Positions 7,714 through 15,784 of a stretch of 64,000 nt of DNA are shown piece by piece (the first letter of the stretch is position 1; each line of letters begins with the position of its first letter). The stretch is from Nocardia macrotermitis (GTDB taxonomy: Bacteria; Actinomycetota; Actinomycetes; Mycobacteriales; Mycobacteriaceae). The notes beneath the pieces are model-generated. The model was not told the DNA's origin. It was given only the letters and a program-made list of their open reading frames with translations, and ran no database searches. Position numbers and translations under genes: made by a program. Where the stretch lies: positions 121,620 through 185,619 of the forward strand of contig NZ_WEGK01000016.1 in NCBI RefSeq assembly GCF_009604405.1, written 5' to 3'.

Positions 7714-8678
7714 GGAGGACTCGAGCGTCTACCGGCGGTGGACCTGTCGATCATCACGACCAGGCACCACAGCCGGGGAGCGCGCGGTCGGCGCATGTGG
7801 CGCGGTGGAGTCTGGGGCGCAGGATGTGTGCGTTGCGGCAGGCGGCTGGAGTGCCGGTTTCCGAGGCCGCGCGGGTAGCGGAGGTGTCCCCGGAGGTTAT
7901 TCGGCGGATGGAATCGGGCCGGATCACGCTGCTGGGAACCATCCACATCACCGTGCTGCTGGATCGGTTCGAGGTCGATGACGACCGCGAACCGATCCTC
8001 ACATTGGTCCGGATGGTCCGGCAGTATAAGAAGATTCGGCGGCACTGGTGGGACCCCTACAGTGATCTGCTGCCCGAACAGGAGATCGACCTGCTCGGGC
8101 TCGAGGAGTCCGCACGGGTGGTCAGCGTGTGCGGTGCGACGGCGGTGCCGGAACTACTGCGGACCCCGGACTACCACCGCGCCGTGCTGCGCGTCTGGGA
8201 CCCGCAGGAATCGGACATCGATCTCGACCGGCGGGTCGAGTTGCTCACCCAACGCCGGGACAGGCTCCGCGACAACGGTATTCGCCTCCGCGGATACATC
8301 CTGGAGGCCGCGCTGCGGAACCCGATGGGCGGACCCGAGATGATGGCCGCCCAACTGACAGGGCTGGTAGGGCGTGGTGCGGACAAGAACGTGTCGGTCC
8401 AGGTGATCGGATCCGGTACCGGGACTCACCTCGGATGGCATTTGGGTGATGTCTCGATGCTGGAGTTCGACGCCCTGGTGGAGGGCGTGCCCGAGCCGCC
8501 GATCGTGCACTCGCAGAACATGCTCTGGGATATCGAACAGGACGGTGATGACGTCGACGGTTATCTAGGGGTGTTTGCGGAGTTGCGTCGAACAGCATTG
8601 GCGCAGAAGGTATCTCGGAGCCTCATCGAGGAGATCGCGCACGGTTACAGCGATGAGGCGACAACGCGGTCGAACTGA
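7710..8678 (+). CDS. XRE-family regulator with DUF5753 domain (second of a pair)
   Basis: This 322-aa protein begins with GTG 7710, overlapping the preceding stop by four bases. After a polar extension of about 30 residues comes an HTH (about 32-85: SLGRRMCALRQAAGVPVSEAARVAEVSPEVIRRMESG) and then DUF5753 (about 115-310) with AVPELLRTPDYHRAVLRVW and DIDLDRRVELLTQRRDRLR. It is clearly homologous to its neighbour, so the pair arose by duplication or by joint acquisition. Coupled expression of two paralogous regulators suggests heteromer formation or sequential control of nearby promoters. It ends before a strong hairpin at 8731-8760. Confidence 0.85.
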   Translation: MRRTRASTGGGPVDHHDQAPQPGSARSAHVARWSLGRRMCALRQAAGVPVSEAARVAEVSPEVIRRMESGRITLLGTIHITVLLDRFEVDDDREPILTLVRMVRQYKKIRRHWWDPYSDLLPEQEIDLLGLEESARVVSVCGATAVPELLRTPDYHRAVLRVWDPQESDIDLDRRVELLTQRRDRLRDNGIRLRGYILEAALRNPMGGPEMMAAQLTGLVGRGADKNVSVQVIGSGTGTHLGWHLGDVSMLEFDALVEGVPEPPIVHSQNMLWDIEQDGDDVDGYLGVFAELRRTALAQKVSRSLIEEIAHGYSDEATTRSN

Positions 8679-8730
8679 GTCCTAGAGGCTCCGGGACAAA
8701 GGCGGAACCGCAGTTGTGGCGATGAGGGGA

Positions 8731-8760
8731 ATCCGGCGAGCGCAGGGGTGCTCGCCGGAT
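8731..8760. terminator. Bidirectional terminator-like hairpin between convergent genes
   Basis: The perfect 11-bp stem 8731-8741 with 8750-8760 and an 8-nt loop lies between the rightward XRE pair and the leftward MmyB-type gene. There is no clear T-tract on either side. Its location between convergent genes supports a terminator role. Confidence 0.55.
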
Positions 8761-8866
8761 TCGCCGTGCCGCTGTGGTGTTGTGGCGGTGGGAGGTTGTG
8801 GCGGTGTGGCTCCGGGGTGTGGAGTCGGTGCCACCGTGGAGGGTGTGGCCTCGTGGTGGTGAGGTG

Positions 8867-9667
8867 TTACCCGGGGTCGTCGGCTTGTGGCCAGGCGAGG
8901 AATCCACGAATTTCGGGCGCGTCGGTGATTTCGGTCAGTTGGACGGCCAGGGTGTAGGGCTTGCGGGTGGTCGGGTCGCGGACGTGTAGGTACTGGTCTT
9001 CGCGGCGGCCGTGGGCGACGTGGATATCGCGGTGCCAGTGGTGGTTGAAGACTTTGTTGCGTGAGAGCTGCTGGTACAGGTCGGTCACCTCGGGGTTGTC
9101 GCGGTAGCGGGCGAACGCGCTGCGCAGGGTGCCCACGAGCCAGCGTGTTTCGTCACGGGGGTGGATCAGTACGGACTCGGCCGGCGAGGGGTCGGGGTCG
9201 GGGGGTAGCGACCAGCGTGCGAGGTTCTCGGTCGCGGCGGCTCCGGCGCCGGGGAAGAGTGCGAAGAAGGTGGCGTTGGCGGTGAGGATGTTCCAGAGCG
9301 GGTCGAGGTAGGCCAGGGCGATGTGGGCGGGGTCGAGCTGGGTCAGGAGTCGTAGGCGGGCGGGTGTGGCGATGCGTCTGCGCAGCTCGCGCACCGATGG
9401 CAGGGGCGTGGGTGGTCGGCGCAGGTCCCGGGTCAGGCGGGCCTGTGCGCGGTCGAGCTGGTATCCGGCGATGAGGCTCTCCAGGACATCGGGCCCGGGG
9501 ATGACCTGGTTGTTTTCGATGTCTTTGAGGTAATGCCAGCTGACACTGGTGGTTTTCTCGGCTTTGCGGCGGGTCAGGTCTTTGTGCTCGCGGATCGCGC
9601 GCGTCCAGTTGGCCAGGTGTATCACGGTATCGGGCTTGGGGTGGGCCCCACCGTGTTCGGTGTTCAT
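8867..9667 (-). CDS. XRE-family regulator with MmyB-like ligand-binding domain
   Basis: A protein of about 266 aa with an N-terminal HTH region (about 12-70: LANWTRAIREHKDLTRRKAEK, then SWHYLKDIENNQVIPGPDVLE) and a C-terminal MmyB-type domain (about 100-260) recognised by LAYLDPLWNILTANATFFALFPG and RWLVGTLRSAFARYRDNPEVTDLY. MmyB-type domains bind fatty-acid-like ligands in related regulators. The N-terminal region is less canonical than usual for XRE. ATG 9667 is chosen because AGGGGG precedes it, in place of the longer frame from 9751. It is divergent from the peptide/envelope cluster beginning at 10063 and is a candidate repressor of it. Confidence 0.75.
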   Translation of the reverse strand: MNTEHGGAHPKPDTVIHLANWTRAIREHKDLTRRKAEKTTSVSWHYLKDIENNQVIPGPDVLESLIAGYQLDRAQARLTRDLRRPPTPLPSVRELRRRIATPARLRLLTQLDPAHIALAYLDPLWNILTANATFFALFPGAGAAATENLARWSLPPDPDPSPAESVLIHPRDETRWLVGTLRSAFARYRDNPEVTDLYQQLSRNKVFNHHWHRDIHVAHGRREDQYLHVRDPTTRKPYTLAVQLTEITDAPEIRGFLAWPQADDPG

Positions 9668-10062
9668 GGTCAAACCCCCTGAATTCAGGTCTTCCGCCCA
9701 GGATCGCCAGGCAGATATGATGGAAGGTTGATCTCCCCCGAGACACTTCAATAGGTATCAGACTCGGATCGTTGAAAGCAATACCATCCCGGGCGTTACT
9801 TTTCGTAGCCGACAAATAGCCGGACCTTGATCCCCGCTCGCATATCTGTGATGTGAGTCACCGTTCCTGGTTCGGTAGGGGAAAGTTGCGGAAATGATGC
9901 TGGCTACTTTTCTGGTGTCGATGCTGGCAGACGGCGGATGGGGGCCGAGAATTCGAGAAGGGGGGTAAATTACCCCCCTCGAACCTCTGGCGCGGCAGCC
10001 TGTTTCGTGAGTTTGATGGAGAGGTCGGATCTTCTGGTCACTCACGAAGGGAATAATTTATC
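9668..10062. other. 395-bp divergent intergenic region
   Basis: This spacer lies between the MmyB-type regulator gene (minus) and the small peptide gene at 10063 (plus). It holds a strong hairpin at 9952-9983. The 95-codon minus-strand frame at 9758-10045 has no ribosome binding site, no family resemblance and runs across the hairpin, so I do not treat it as a gene. Both promoters must lie here. Confidence 0.5.
9952..9983. promoter_or_regulatory. Strong hairpin or palindromic operator upstream of the envelope cluster
   Basis: GGGGGGTA (9960-9967) and TACCCCCC (9971-9978) pair perfectly around AAT, and outer arms TTCGA (9952-9956) and TCGAA (9979-9983) extend the stem past a 3-nt bulge. It lies 80 bp before the first gene of the rightward cluster and inside a divergent promoter region, so an operator or leader-RNA role is more likely than termination. 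Confidence 0.5.
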
Positions 10063-10179
10063 GTGGATCCTCTGACAATTTTATGGTTGATCAACATCGG
10101 ATCGTCGATCGCGGTCAATGTGGTCAATCTGGCGTCCGACGCCTTGTCGGCGATCGCTCCATACCTGCCTCACTTGTAG
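10063..10179 (+). CDS. Short hydrophobic peptide (38 aa)
   Basis: GTG 10063 opens a 38-residue frame ending at TAG 10177-10179: MDPLTILWLIN, then IGSSIAVNVVNLASDALSAI, then APYLPHL. The peptide is hydrophobic with small residues at regular intervals, consistent with a membrane-inserted or amphipathic helix. AAGG at about 10047-10050 could serve as a somewhat distant ribosome binding site. It is the first frame of the rightward cluster, 120 bp before the glycine-zipper protein. No homologue is recognised; coding status rests on start, stop, composition and position. Confidence 0.4.
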   Translation: MDPLTILWLINIGSSIAVNVVNLASDALSAIAPYLPHL

Positions 10180-10302
10180 GCCGTCCTTTTATCTGCGGTG
10201 GCTCCTGGCTGCGCATATCGCGGCCGGGAGCACCGTTACGGCGCGCGTTGCGAGTGCGCTGTTCCGAATTTATTCCACCTTGCGTGAAAGGGCTTATTCG
10301 GC

Positions 10303-11211
10303 ATGTCCGACTCAAGATTTTCTTCTCCTCGATTGTCGAGGAAAAAATATCGGGAAGGTTTGCAAGCACCTATTTCGGAGCGTTTGACCGATCGCCAGAG
10401 GCGGGCTTTGTTGGCGCGGGTGCTGGCGGTGGGTGTGGTGCCGGTCGTCATCGCGTTGGCGGCCCCGGGTCTCGCGTCCGGGATGGGTGCTGGACCGATT
10501 GCTGGGCAGCCTGGGGTAACGGCGGGTACCCAGCCAGGGACTCGTACTCCGGCCCCGCCACCACTGCGGGCGTCCGATCCGGCGGCGTACCCGGAGCAAC
10601 CGGTCGCGGTGCGCAACGGTCCGACGCCTCGTCCGGAGCCGTCTCCGGATCCGGTCCCGGCGGTGCAGGTGGCGGATCTGCATCCCCCTCGCGCTGTACC
10701 GGCGGTCGCGCCGATCGCGCCGCCACCGGACGAGATCCGTGTGGGTCAGTTCGCAGTTCCCGCGCCGCCGTGGCTGCCGGGGCAGGTCAAGGACGCGATC
10801 AACGGCACCGCGGCGACCGCCGAGGCGCAAGCGGCGACAGCGCTGGACTCGATCGGCATTCCGCCGGGCCGTTCGGATCGGGTCGCGGGTGCCACAGCGG
10901 CCGGTGCCGGGATCGGTGGCGCGATCGGTGGGGCGATCACCGCTGCTCCGGCCGCTGCGGTTGGTGCGGTGGTGGGTGGTCTGGTCGGTGGCACGCTCGG
11001 TGGTATCGCTGGGGCGGCGGTGGGCACGGTGGTCGCGGTGCCGGTTCTGGGCACGGTGACCTCGGGGGTCGCGGGGACCGCGATCGGTGCGGCGGCGGGC
11101 GCGGTGGCCGGGGCTGTGATCGCCGGAGCACCCGCGGCGTTGGTCGGGGCTGTGGTCGGTGGCACGGTGGGCGCGGGGTTCGGTGCTGGTGTCGGAGTGG
11201 ATCAGCGGTGA
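10303..11211 (+). CDS. Glycine-zipper membrane protein
   Basis: This 302-aa protein has a basic N-terminus, a first hydrophobic segment (about 36-58, LLARVLAVGVVPVVIALAAP), a long Pro-rich extracytoplasmic-type region (about 65-160), and a C-terminal domain (about 185-300). That domain is built almost entirely from Gly/Ala-rich GxxxG repeats such as GAGIGGAIGGAITAAPAAAVG, GGLVGGTLGGIAGAAVG and GTAIGAAAGAVAGAV. Glycine zippers pack membrane helices and form oligomeric pores in other systems. Its stop overlaps the GTG of the cutinase gene. ATG 10303 is a possible start without a strong ribosome binding site. It is part of a co-directional envelope cluster. Confidence 0.65.
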   Translation: MSDSRFSSPRLSRKKYREGLQAPISERLTDRQRRALLARVLAVGVVPVVIALAAPGLASGMGAGPIAGQPGVTAGTQPGTRTPAPPPLRASDPAAYPEQPVAVRNGPTPRPEPSPDPVPAVQVADLHPPRAVPAVAPIAPPPDEIRVGQFAVPAPPWLPGQVKDAINGTAATAEAQAATALDSIGIPPGRSDRVAGATAAGAGIGGAIGGAITAAPAAAVGAVVGGLVGGTLGGIAGAAVGTVVAVPVLGTVTSGVAGTAIGAAAGAVAGAVIAGAPAALVGAVVGGTVGAGFGAGVGVDQR

Positions 11212-12440
11212 GGGCCTCGGTGGTGCGCGCGGCGGTGGCGGCGCTGCTGATCGGTTGCGGCGCGAGCTTGACGGTGGTGCCGGGCCCGGCCGGGGCGACG
11301 GTCCCGATCGATCCGGCTCATTGCCCACCGCTGTACGTTCTGTCGGTCCAGGGCACCGGGCAGTCCTCGATGGCCGCGAGTCCGACCGCCGATACCAGCG
11401 TCCTGGGCGCGGTGGTGGGCCCGGTACTCGCCGCAGCCCCGCAGGTCCAGCGAGCCTATGTGGCGTTCCCGGCCGGGTTCGGCGGGCTCGTGCCCGGCGG
11501 ATCGGACGCCTCGTACACAGTGTCGGTGCGCGCGGCGATCACGTCCGTGCGCAGCGACCTGGGGCAGGTCGTGTCCGCGTGCCCCGGGACGGAGGTGGCG
11601 CTGGCGGGGTATTCCGCTGGTGCGCAAGCTGTTTCGCAGATTGCTCGGGAGATCGGTGCCGGGCGAGGCCCGGTCCCGGCCGCGAAGGTCGCGGCGGTCG
11701 TGTTGATCGCTGATCCTGAACGCGCGCCGGGTTCGCCGCTGTTTCCGGGTCGTCCCGGTCAGGTGGTGCCGGACCCGGCTCCCGGTACCGGGGGTGCGGC
11801 GGTCTCGCGGGTGCGGATCACGGGCCCGGGTGTGTCCGGGAGCGGTCTGGCTGACGACGGTGCGCGGTATGGTGCCCTGGCCGGTCGGACCGTGGACATC
11901 TGCGCTGACGGAGATTTGGCGTGTGGGGCGCCCGAGCACACCGCGCTGTTGCGGGTCGGTGCCGAACTCGCCGCGCAGGCCCGCCTGACCGACCCTGTTG
12001 CCGCGCTGTCGAGCCTGCAACAACTCCTGTCGCAGGCGTTCGGAAGCGCGTGGACCACCGTGCTGGACAACGACTTTCGCATAACCCCGACCACTGTCGA
12101 CTATCTACCGAGGGTGCGGCTCGCGCAGCGGTTGATCGAGGCCGCGGACCCGCGCCGCCCGAGCCCCACGCCCGCGGAGGTCCGCGCGGCGGGCCAGCGG
12201 TGGGCTCAGCTCACCGCGACGGTGACCGCGCACCCGGCCCTGCTGGCGGCGCTGGCCGGGCAACTCGCCGGTGCGTGGGGCCAGCTGGTCGCTGATGACG
12301 CCGACCTGCTCACCCCGGCGGTGTGGATTCACTTCGCTGACACCGCCGCACGCCACGACAGCTACGCCACCACGGGCCGGTTCCCGGCGTTGACCGCCTG
12401 GCTGGTGGCTGTGGCGCATGATTTGGAAGGACACTCATGA
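11208..12440 (+). CDS. Cutinase-family serine hydrolase, exported
   Basis: A 410-aa protein. It begins with a short signal sequence (MRASVVRAAVAALLIGCGAS; the Cys suggests a possible lipoprotein), followed by the cutinase-type domain CPPLYVLSVQGTGQSS with the nucleophile elbow LAGYSAGAQ (Ser about 136). Paired Cys residues and a downstream DGDLACG..H segment match the usual Asp/His region. A C-terminal helical extension (about 270-410) is not part of classic cutinases. GTG 11208 overlaps the previous stop by four bases. Such enzymes in mycolate-containing bacteria act on lipids or esters at the cell surface. This copy keeps its catalytic serine, unlike the related protein at 21823-23277. Confidence 0.8.
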   Translation: MRASVVRAAVAALLIGCGASLTVVPGPAGATVPIDPAHCPPLYVLSVQGTGQSSMAASPTADTSVLGAVVGPVLAAAPQVQRAYVAFPAGFGGLVPGGSDASYTVSVRAAITSVRSDLGQVVSACPGTEVALAGYSAGAQAVSQIAREIGAGRGPVPAAKVAAVVLIADPERAPGSPLFPGRPGQVVPDPAPGTGGAAVSRVRITGPGVSGSGLADDGARYGALAGRTVDICADGDLACGAPEHTALLRVGAELAAQARLTDPVAALSSLQQLLSQAFGSAWTTVLDNDFRITPTTVDYLPRVRLAQRLIEAADPRRPSPTPAEVRAAGQRWAQLTATVTAHPALLAALAGQLAGAWGQLVADDADLLTPAVWIHFADTAARHDSYATTGRFPALTAWLVAVAHDLEGHS

Positions 12441-13582
12441 TCGACACGAAAATTCTCGAAAAGCATACTGCCGCAGCATTATCGGATGCCGAGTTCTACA
12501 CTCCGCCGCCGGTGGAGTCGTCGCGTGGGCCCGGGGAGATCCTGCGGTTGCGTCCGGTCCGGGTGCCGGGTGTGGCTGGTGCGGGTCCGGCGTGGCAGGT
12601 GTTGTTCGTCTCCCGGGACACTCTGGGCGCGCCGATTCCGGTGTCCGGGACCGTGATCGCCACCGAGGTCCCGGACGAGGCACCGCTGCTGGTCTATTAC
12701 CCCTCGTTCCACGGTCTCGGTGGACCCGCACCCTCGCAGCGGCTCGCGGCGGGCAATGAACCCGATACGGTACAGATCGGCGCGGCGTTGGCGCGTGGCT
12801 GGCATGTGGCGATCCCGGACGGGGAGGGGCTGGGGGTACTCGGGCAGGGCCCGCACACGGTTCTGGCCGGGCACGCGGCCGGGCAGATCATGTTGGATCT
12901 GGGGCGTGCGGCGGCCCGGATCCCGGCCCTGCACGCGAGCGACGCGCCGGTCGCGTGTTGGGGTTGCGCGGACGGCGGTCGTGCGGCGATCGCGGCGGGG
13001 GGACTCCAACGTGATTACGCGCCGGAGATGAATGTGTGTGCCGTGGCGGCGGGTGCGGTGGTGACCGATCTTCGCCGGATGCTGCGGGTGTTCGACGAGG
13101 GGGCCTGGCCCGCGCTCGGGCTCGCCGCGGTGCTGGGGCTCTCGCGGGCGTACCGGCACCTCTCGTTGCGGCACGTGTTCGCGACGTCGGCGCGCAGCCT
13201 GCTGGCCGAGGTCGAGCAGGCCAGTGTGGGGGTGCTGTGCGAGCGTTACCAGCACGCGTTGGCGACCTGGTGCGACCGGGACGTCGTCGAGGATCCGATG
13301 TGGCAGTACGTGTTTGCCCACGAGCGCGCCGACACCCGGCTTCCGGGGGTGCGGGTGCATCTGTATCACGGGAGCCGCGATGCGATCGTGCCCGCGTCGA
13401 TGGGCCGCGCGCTGGCCGAGGACTACCGGGCTCGCGGGGTGCAGGTGAGTTGGCGCGAATACGACGCCGACCACTTCCGCACCCGCGTCGAGGCCATCGG
13501 TGAGGTTCTGGACTTCCTCGCCGCCGAAGCCGGGCTCCGGGCCCTCGCGCCTGCGGGCACCGGCGGGACCGTCCACCCCTAA
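12437..13582 (+). CDS. Secretory-lipase homologue lacking the catalytic serine (1)
   Basis: This 381-aa protein resembles the LIP-type secretory lipases of actinobacteria: FYTPPP near the start, GEILRLRPV, IPVSGTVIATE, YPSFHGLGG, and WHVAIPDGEGLG. The nucleophile elbow expected to read GYSxGG is GCADGG (residues 176-181), so Ser is replaced by Ala178. The Asp (HLYHGSRDAIVP, D315) and His (DADHF, H346) positions are kept. There is no signal peptide; the protein begins where the mature part of a secreted lipase would begin. It overlaps the cutinase gene by ATGA. I infer a non-hydrolytic, perhaps lipid-binding or scaffolding, role. Confidence 0.75.
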   Translation: MIDTKILEKHTAAALSDAEFYTPPPVESSRGPGEILRLRPVRVPGVAGAGPAWQVLFVSRDTLGAPIPVSGTVIATEVPDEAPLLVYYPSFHGLGGPAPSQRLAAGNEPDTVQIGAALARGWHVAIPDGEGLGVLGQGPHTVLAGHAAGQIMLDLGRAAARIPALHASDAPVACWGCADGGRAAIAAGGLQRDYAPEMNVCAVAAGAVVTDLRRMLRVFDEGAWPALGLAAVLGLSRAYRHLSLRHVFATSARSLLAEVEQASVGVLCERYQHALATWCDRDVVEDPMWQYVFAHERADTRLPGVRVHLYHGSRDAIVPASMGRALAEDYRARGVQVSWREYDADHFRTRVEAIGEVLDFLAAEAGLRALAPAGTGGTVHP

Positions 13583-13600
13583 CAGACCAGCCTGAGATGC

Positions 13601-13640
13601 CCTGCCCTGCCCGGGCGTCCCCTCCGCCGGGCAGGGCAGG
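13601..13640 (+). terminator. Strong hairpin, likely terminator
   Basis: A perfect 14-bp GC-rich stem (13601-13614 with 13627-13640) with a 12-nt loop begins 19 bp after the first lipase-homologue stop. No T-tract follows. It could attenuate transcription into the second homologue. Confidence 0.6.
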
Positions 13641-13707
13641 TGCCACCGGGTGATTTGTCAATGTTGTTGCGTCACAACCTATTTCGATTACTTCGTGGAG
13701 GCTTGTC

Positions 13708-14871
13708 ATGACCGATATCTATTACAGTCCACCGGCGATCGAGCGGGATCGTCGGGCGGGTGATCTGCTGCGGATCCGCCCGAGTTTCGTGCCGCTGCTG
13801 CCGAGGGCAGGGGGAGCCTGGCAGATCGTCTACCTCGGCACGAATTCGCGGGGCGGGGTGATCCCGGTGTCGGGCATCGTGATCTTGCCGGAGACCGATA
13901 CCACGACCGGCCATGCGGGTGGGTCGGGCTCGTGCGGGTTGTTGGTGTTCTGCCCGCCGTTTCGTGGCTTGGGTGGGCGTTCGGTCTCCCAGCAGCTGGT
14001 GTTGGGTGACGAACCCGGAGCCGAGACCGATACCGCCGCGATCGCCGCAGCCCTGGAGCAGGGGTGGGTGGTGGCGGTCCCGGACGGGGAGGGTTTGGGC
14101 GTCGATGCCGGGCCGCACACGTTTCTCGCCTCACGCGCGGCGGGGCAGATCGCGTTGGATCTGGCTCGCGCCGCACAAGGTATCCCGGATCTGGACACCA
14201 TCGAGAGCGAGGTCCCGGTGATGCCGGTGACCATGTGGGGATACGCCGATGGAGGCCGCGCCGTCGTCGCCGCGGGCGAGTTGCATCAGCGGTACGCGCC
14301 CGAGTTGGATCTGCGGGGGATCTGCGCGGGCGCGGTCGTGTCGGACCTGGCCGCGCTGGGCCCGGCGACCAGCGACGGTATCCACGCCGCGCTCGGGATG
14401 GCCGCGCTGGTCGGGTTGTCGCGCGCCTACCCGCATCTGGCGCTCGAGCGCGTGCTGACCCGGGAAGGACAGCAGGTCGCGGTCGAAGCCGGAACACTCA
14501 CCAGCGCGGAGTTGTACGAGCGGGTGCGGGGGCCGCTGGCGCACTGGTGCCGCCGCGAGGACCCGTGGTGTGACCCGGTGTGGCAGCAGGTGCTGGCCTA
14601 CGAAGTTCTCGCCCACACCGCCACGCTGGCCCCGCTGCACCTGTATCACGGCCACAACGATCGTGTCGTGCCCGTGCGCGCGGGGTTACGGACGTTGATC
14701 GCGCACCGCCAACGCGGCACGAACGTGACCTGGCGCGAGTACGACGCCGGACACGCGGAAACCCACGCGCTCGCGGTGCGCGACGTGTTGGCCCGGCTCG
14801 CGGAAAACCTCACCCACACACCACATCCGGGCCCCGGAACCGACACTCCCGCCCCCGCGACACACCCCTGA
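13708..14871 (+). CDS. Secretory-lipase homologue lacking the catalytic serine (2)
   Basis: This 387-aa paralogue of the preceding gene shares the same block order: YYSPPA, GDLLRIRPSF, IPVSGIVILPE, CPPFRGLGG and VVAVPDGEGLG. Its nucleophile elbow reads GYADGG (residues 178-183), again Ala (A180) in place of Ser. Asp318 (LYHGHNDRVVP) and His349 (YDAGHAETH) remain. There is no signal peptide. GGAGG precedes ATG 13708. The same substitution in two divergent paralogues argues for selection against hydrolysis and in favour of another function. It follows the first copy with a hairpin between them. Confidence 0.75.
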   Translation: MTDIYYSPPAIERDRRAGDLLRIRPSFVPLLPRAGGAWQIVYLGTNSRGGVIPVSGIVILPETDTTTGHAGGSGSCGLLVFCPPFRGLGGRSVSQQLVLGDEPGAETDTAAIAAALEQGWVVAVPDGEGLGVDAGPHTFLASRAAGQIALDLARAAQGIPDLDTIESEVPVMPVTMWGYADGGRAVVAAGELHQRYAPELDLRGICAGAVVSDLAALGPATSDGIHAALGMAALVGLSRAYPHLALERVLTREGQQVAVEAGTLTSAELYERVRGPLAHWCRREDPWCDPVWQQVLAYEVLAHTATLAPLHLYHGHNDRVVPVRAGLRTLIAHRQRGTNVTWREYDAGHAETHALAVRDVLARLAENLTHTPHPGPGTDTPAPATHP

Positions 14872-14964
14872 ACCCGCACCCCGGAGACCCCCGCGCCGAC
14901 TACCGCCGACGGTGCTGCGGGCGCGGACCGACCGATTAACACAACCTTTGGGAGGTGAACGAGG

Positions 14965-15678
14965 TTGCCCGAGAACACATCCGACGACAGCGACGAGTAC
15001 ATCCCGGTGGACATTCCCCCGGCACCCCACCGTCCCGGCGGCCCCGACTCCCTGCGGATCGGCGATGCGCTCGAACCCATGGCGGACAGTGCCTGGCTCG
15101 TGCCCGCGCCCTCGACCCCGCCGGGTGAACCGGCGTCGTCTCCCGGGCCAGGGCGAGGGTTCCCGGGCCGGGTGTCGCTGCGCGGCTGGGCTGGGCTGGC
15201 TGCGGTGGTCGCGGTGGCTGTGGGCGTGGTGGTCGGTGCGCAGGGCCCGCGCCCTGCGGCCACGCACGCCGGGGCCGGGGGCTCGACCACGCCGTCGTCG
15301 GCATCCGCGGCTGCGGGCGCGTGTGCGGGTTTGTCCGGGCGGGTGGTCACCGACCGCGGTGGTGATCGGTCCACCGTGCCCGGGGTGATCGCCACGTTCG
15401 AGGACGCCTACTACACCCAGCGCAACGCCGAGGCCGCCGTGCGAGTGGTCGCTCCCGAGTCCGGGATCACGCAGCAGGCACTGGCCGCCGGGATCGACTC
15501 GATCCCGGTGGGCACCGTGCACTGCGTCGCGATCACCCCGGTCACCGCCAACACCGCGACCGTGCACCTCGTCGAACTGCACGCCGACGGCAAGAGGGTG
15601 GACTACTTGCAGGTGATCAACACCATCTCCGGCCCCAACGGCAGCTTGCTGATCAGCCACGTCCAAGAGCAGGGATGA
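14965..15678 (+). CDS. Membrane-anchored protein with extracytoplasmic NTF2-like domain (conjugation accessory type)
   Basis: This 237-aa protein has an acidic, Pro-rich N-terminus, one membrane segment (about 76-94, GLAAVVAVAVGVVVGAQ), and a C-terminal domain. That domain contains VIATFEDAYYTQRNAEAAVRVV and paired Cys residues, followed by strands ending in YLQVINTIS and LLISHVQEQ. This layout suggests an NTF2-like fold similar in topology to VirB8/TcpC, though the family cannot be named with certainty. The TTG start at 14965 is chosen because GGAGG lies nine bases upstream and the frame has no better start. It may be an outer-face component of the transfer machine. Confidence 0.6.
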   Translation: MPENTSDDSDEYIPVDIPPAPHRPGGPDSLRIGDALEPMADSAWLVPAPSTPPGEPASSPGPGRGFPGRVSLRGWAGLAAVVAVAVGVVVGAQGPRPAATHAGAGGSTTPSSASAAAGACAGLSGRVVTDRGGDRSTVPGVIATFEDAYYTQRNAEAAVRVVAPESGITQQALAAGIDSIPVGTVHCVAITPVTANTATVHLVELHADGKRVDYLQVINTISGPNGSLLISHVQEQG

Positions 15679-15784
15679 GCACCTGTGCGCCCCGCCGAGC
15701 GGAAACATCCAGCACGCCACCACATTCGACCCGACCGGGCCCGTGCCCGGTGACCGAGCCCCGACATCGAAGGATCCCGCACCG

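Noticed and set aside
9758..10045. A 95-codon minus-strand frame in the divergent spacer
   Set aside because: It has no ribosome binding site, unnatural composition and crosses the palindrome at 9952-9983.
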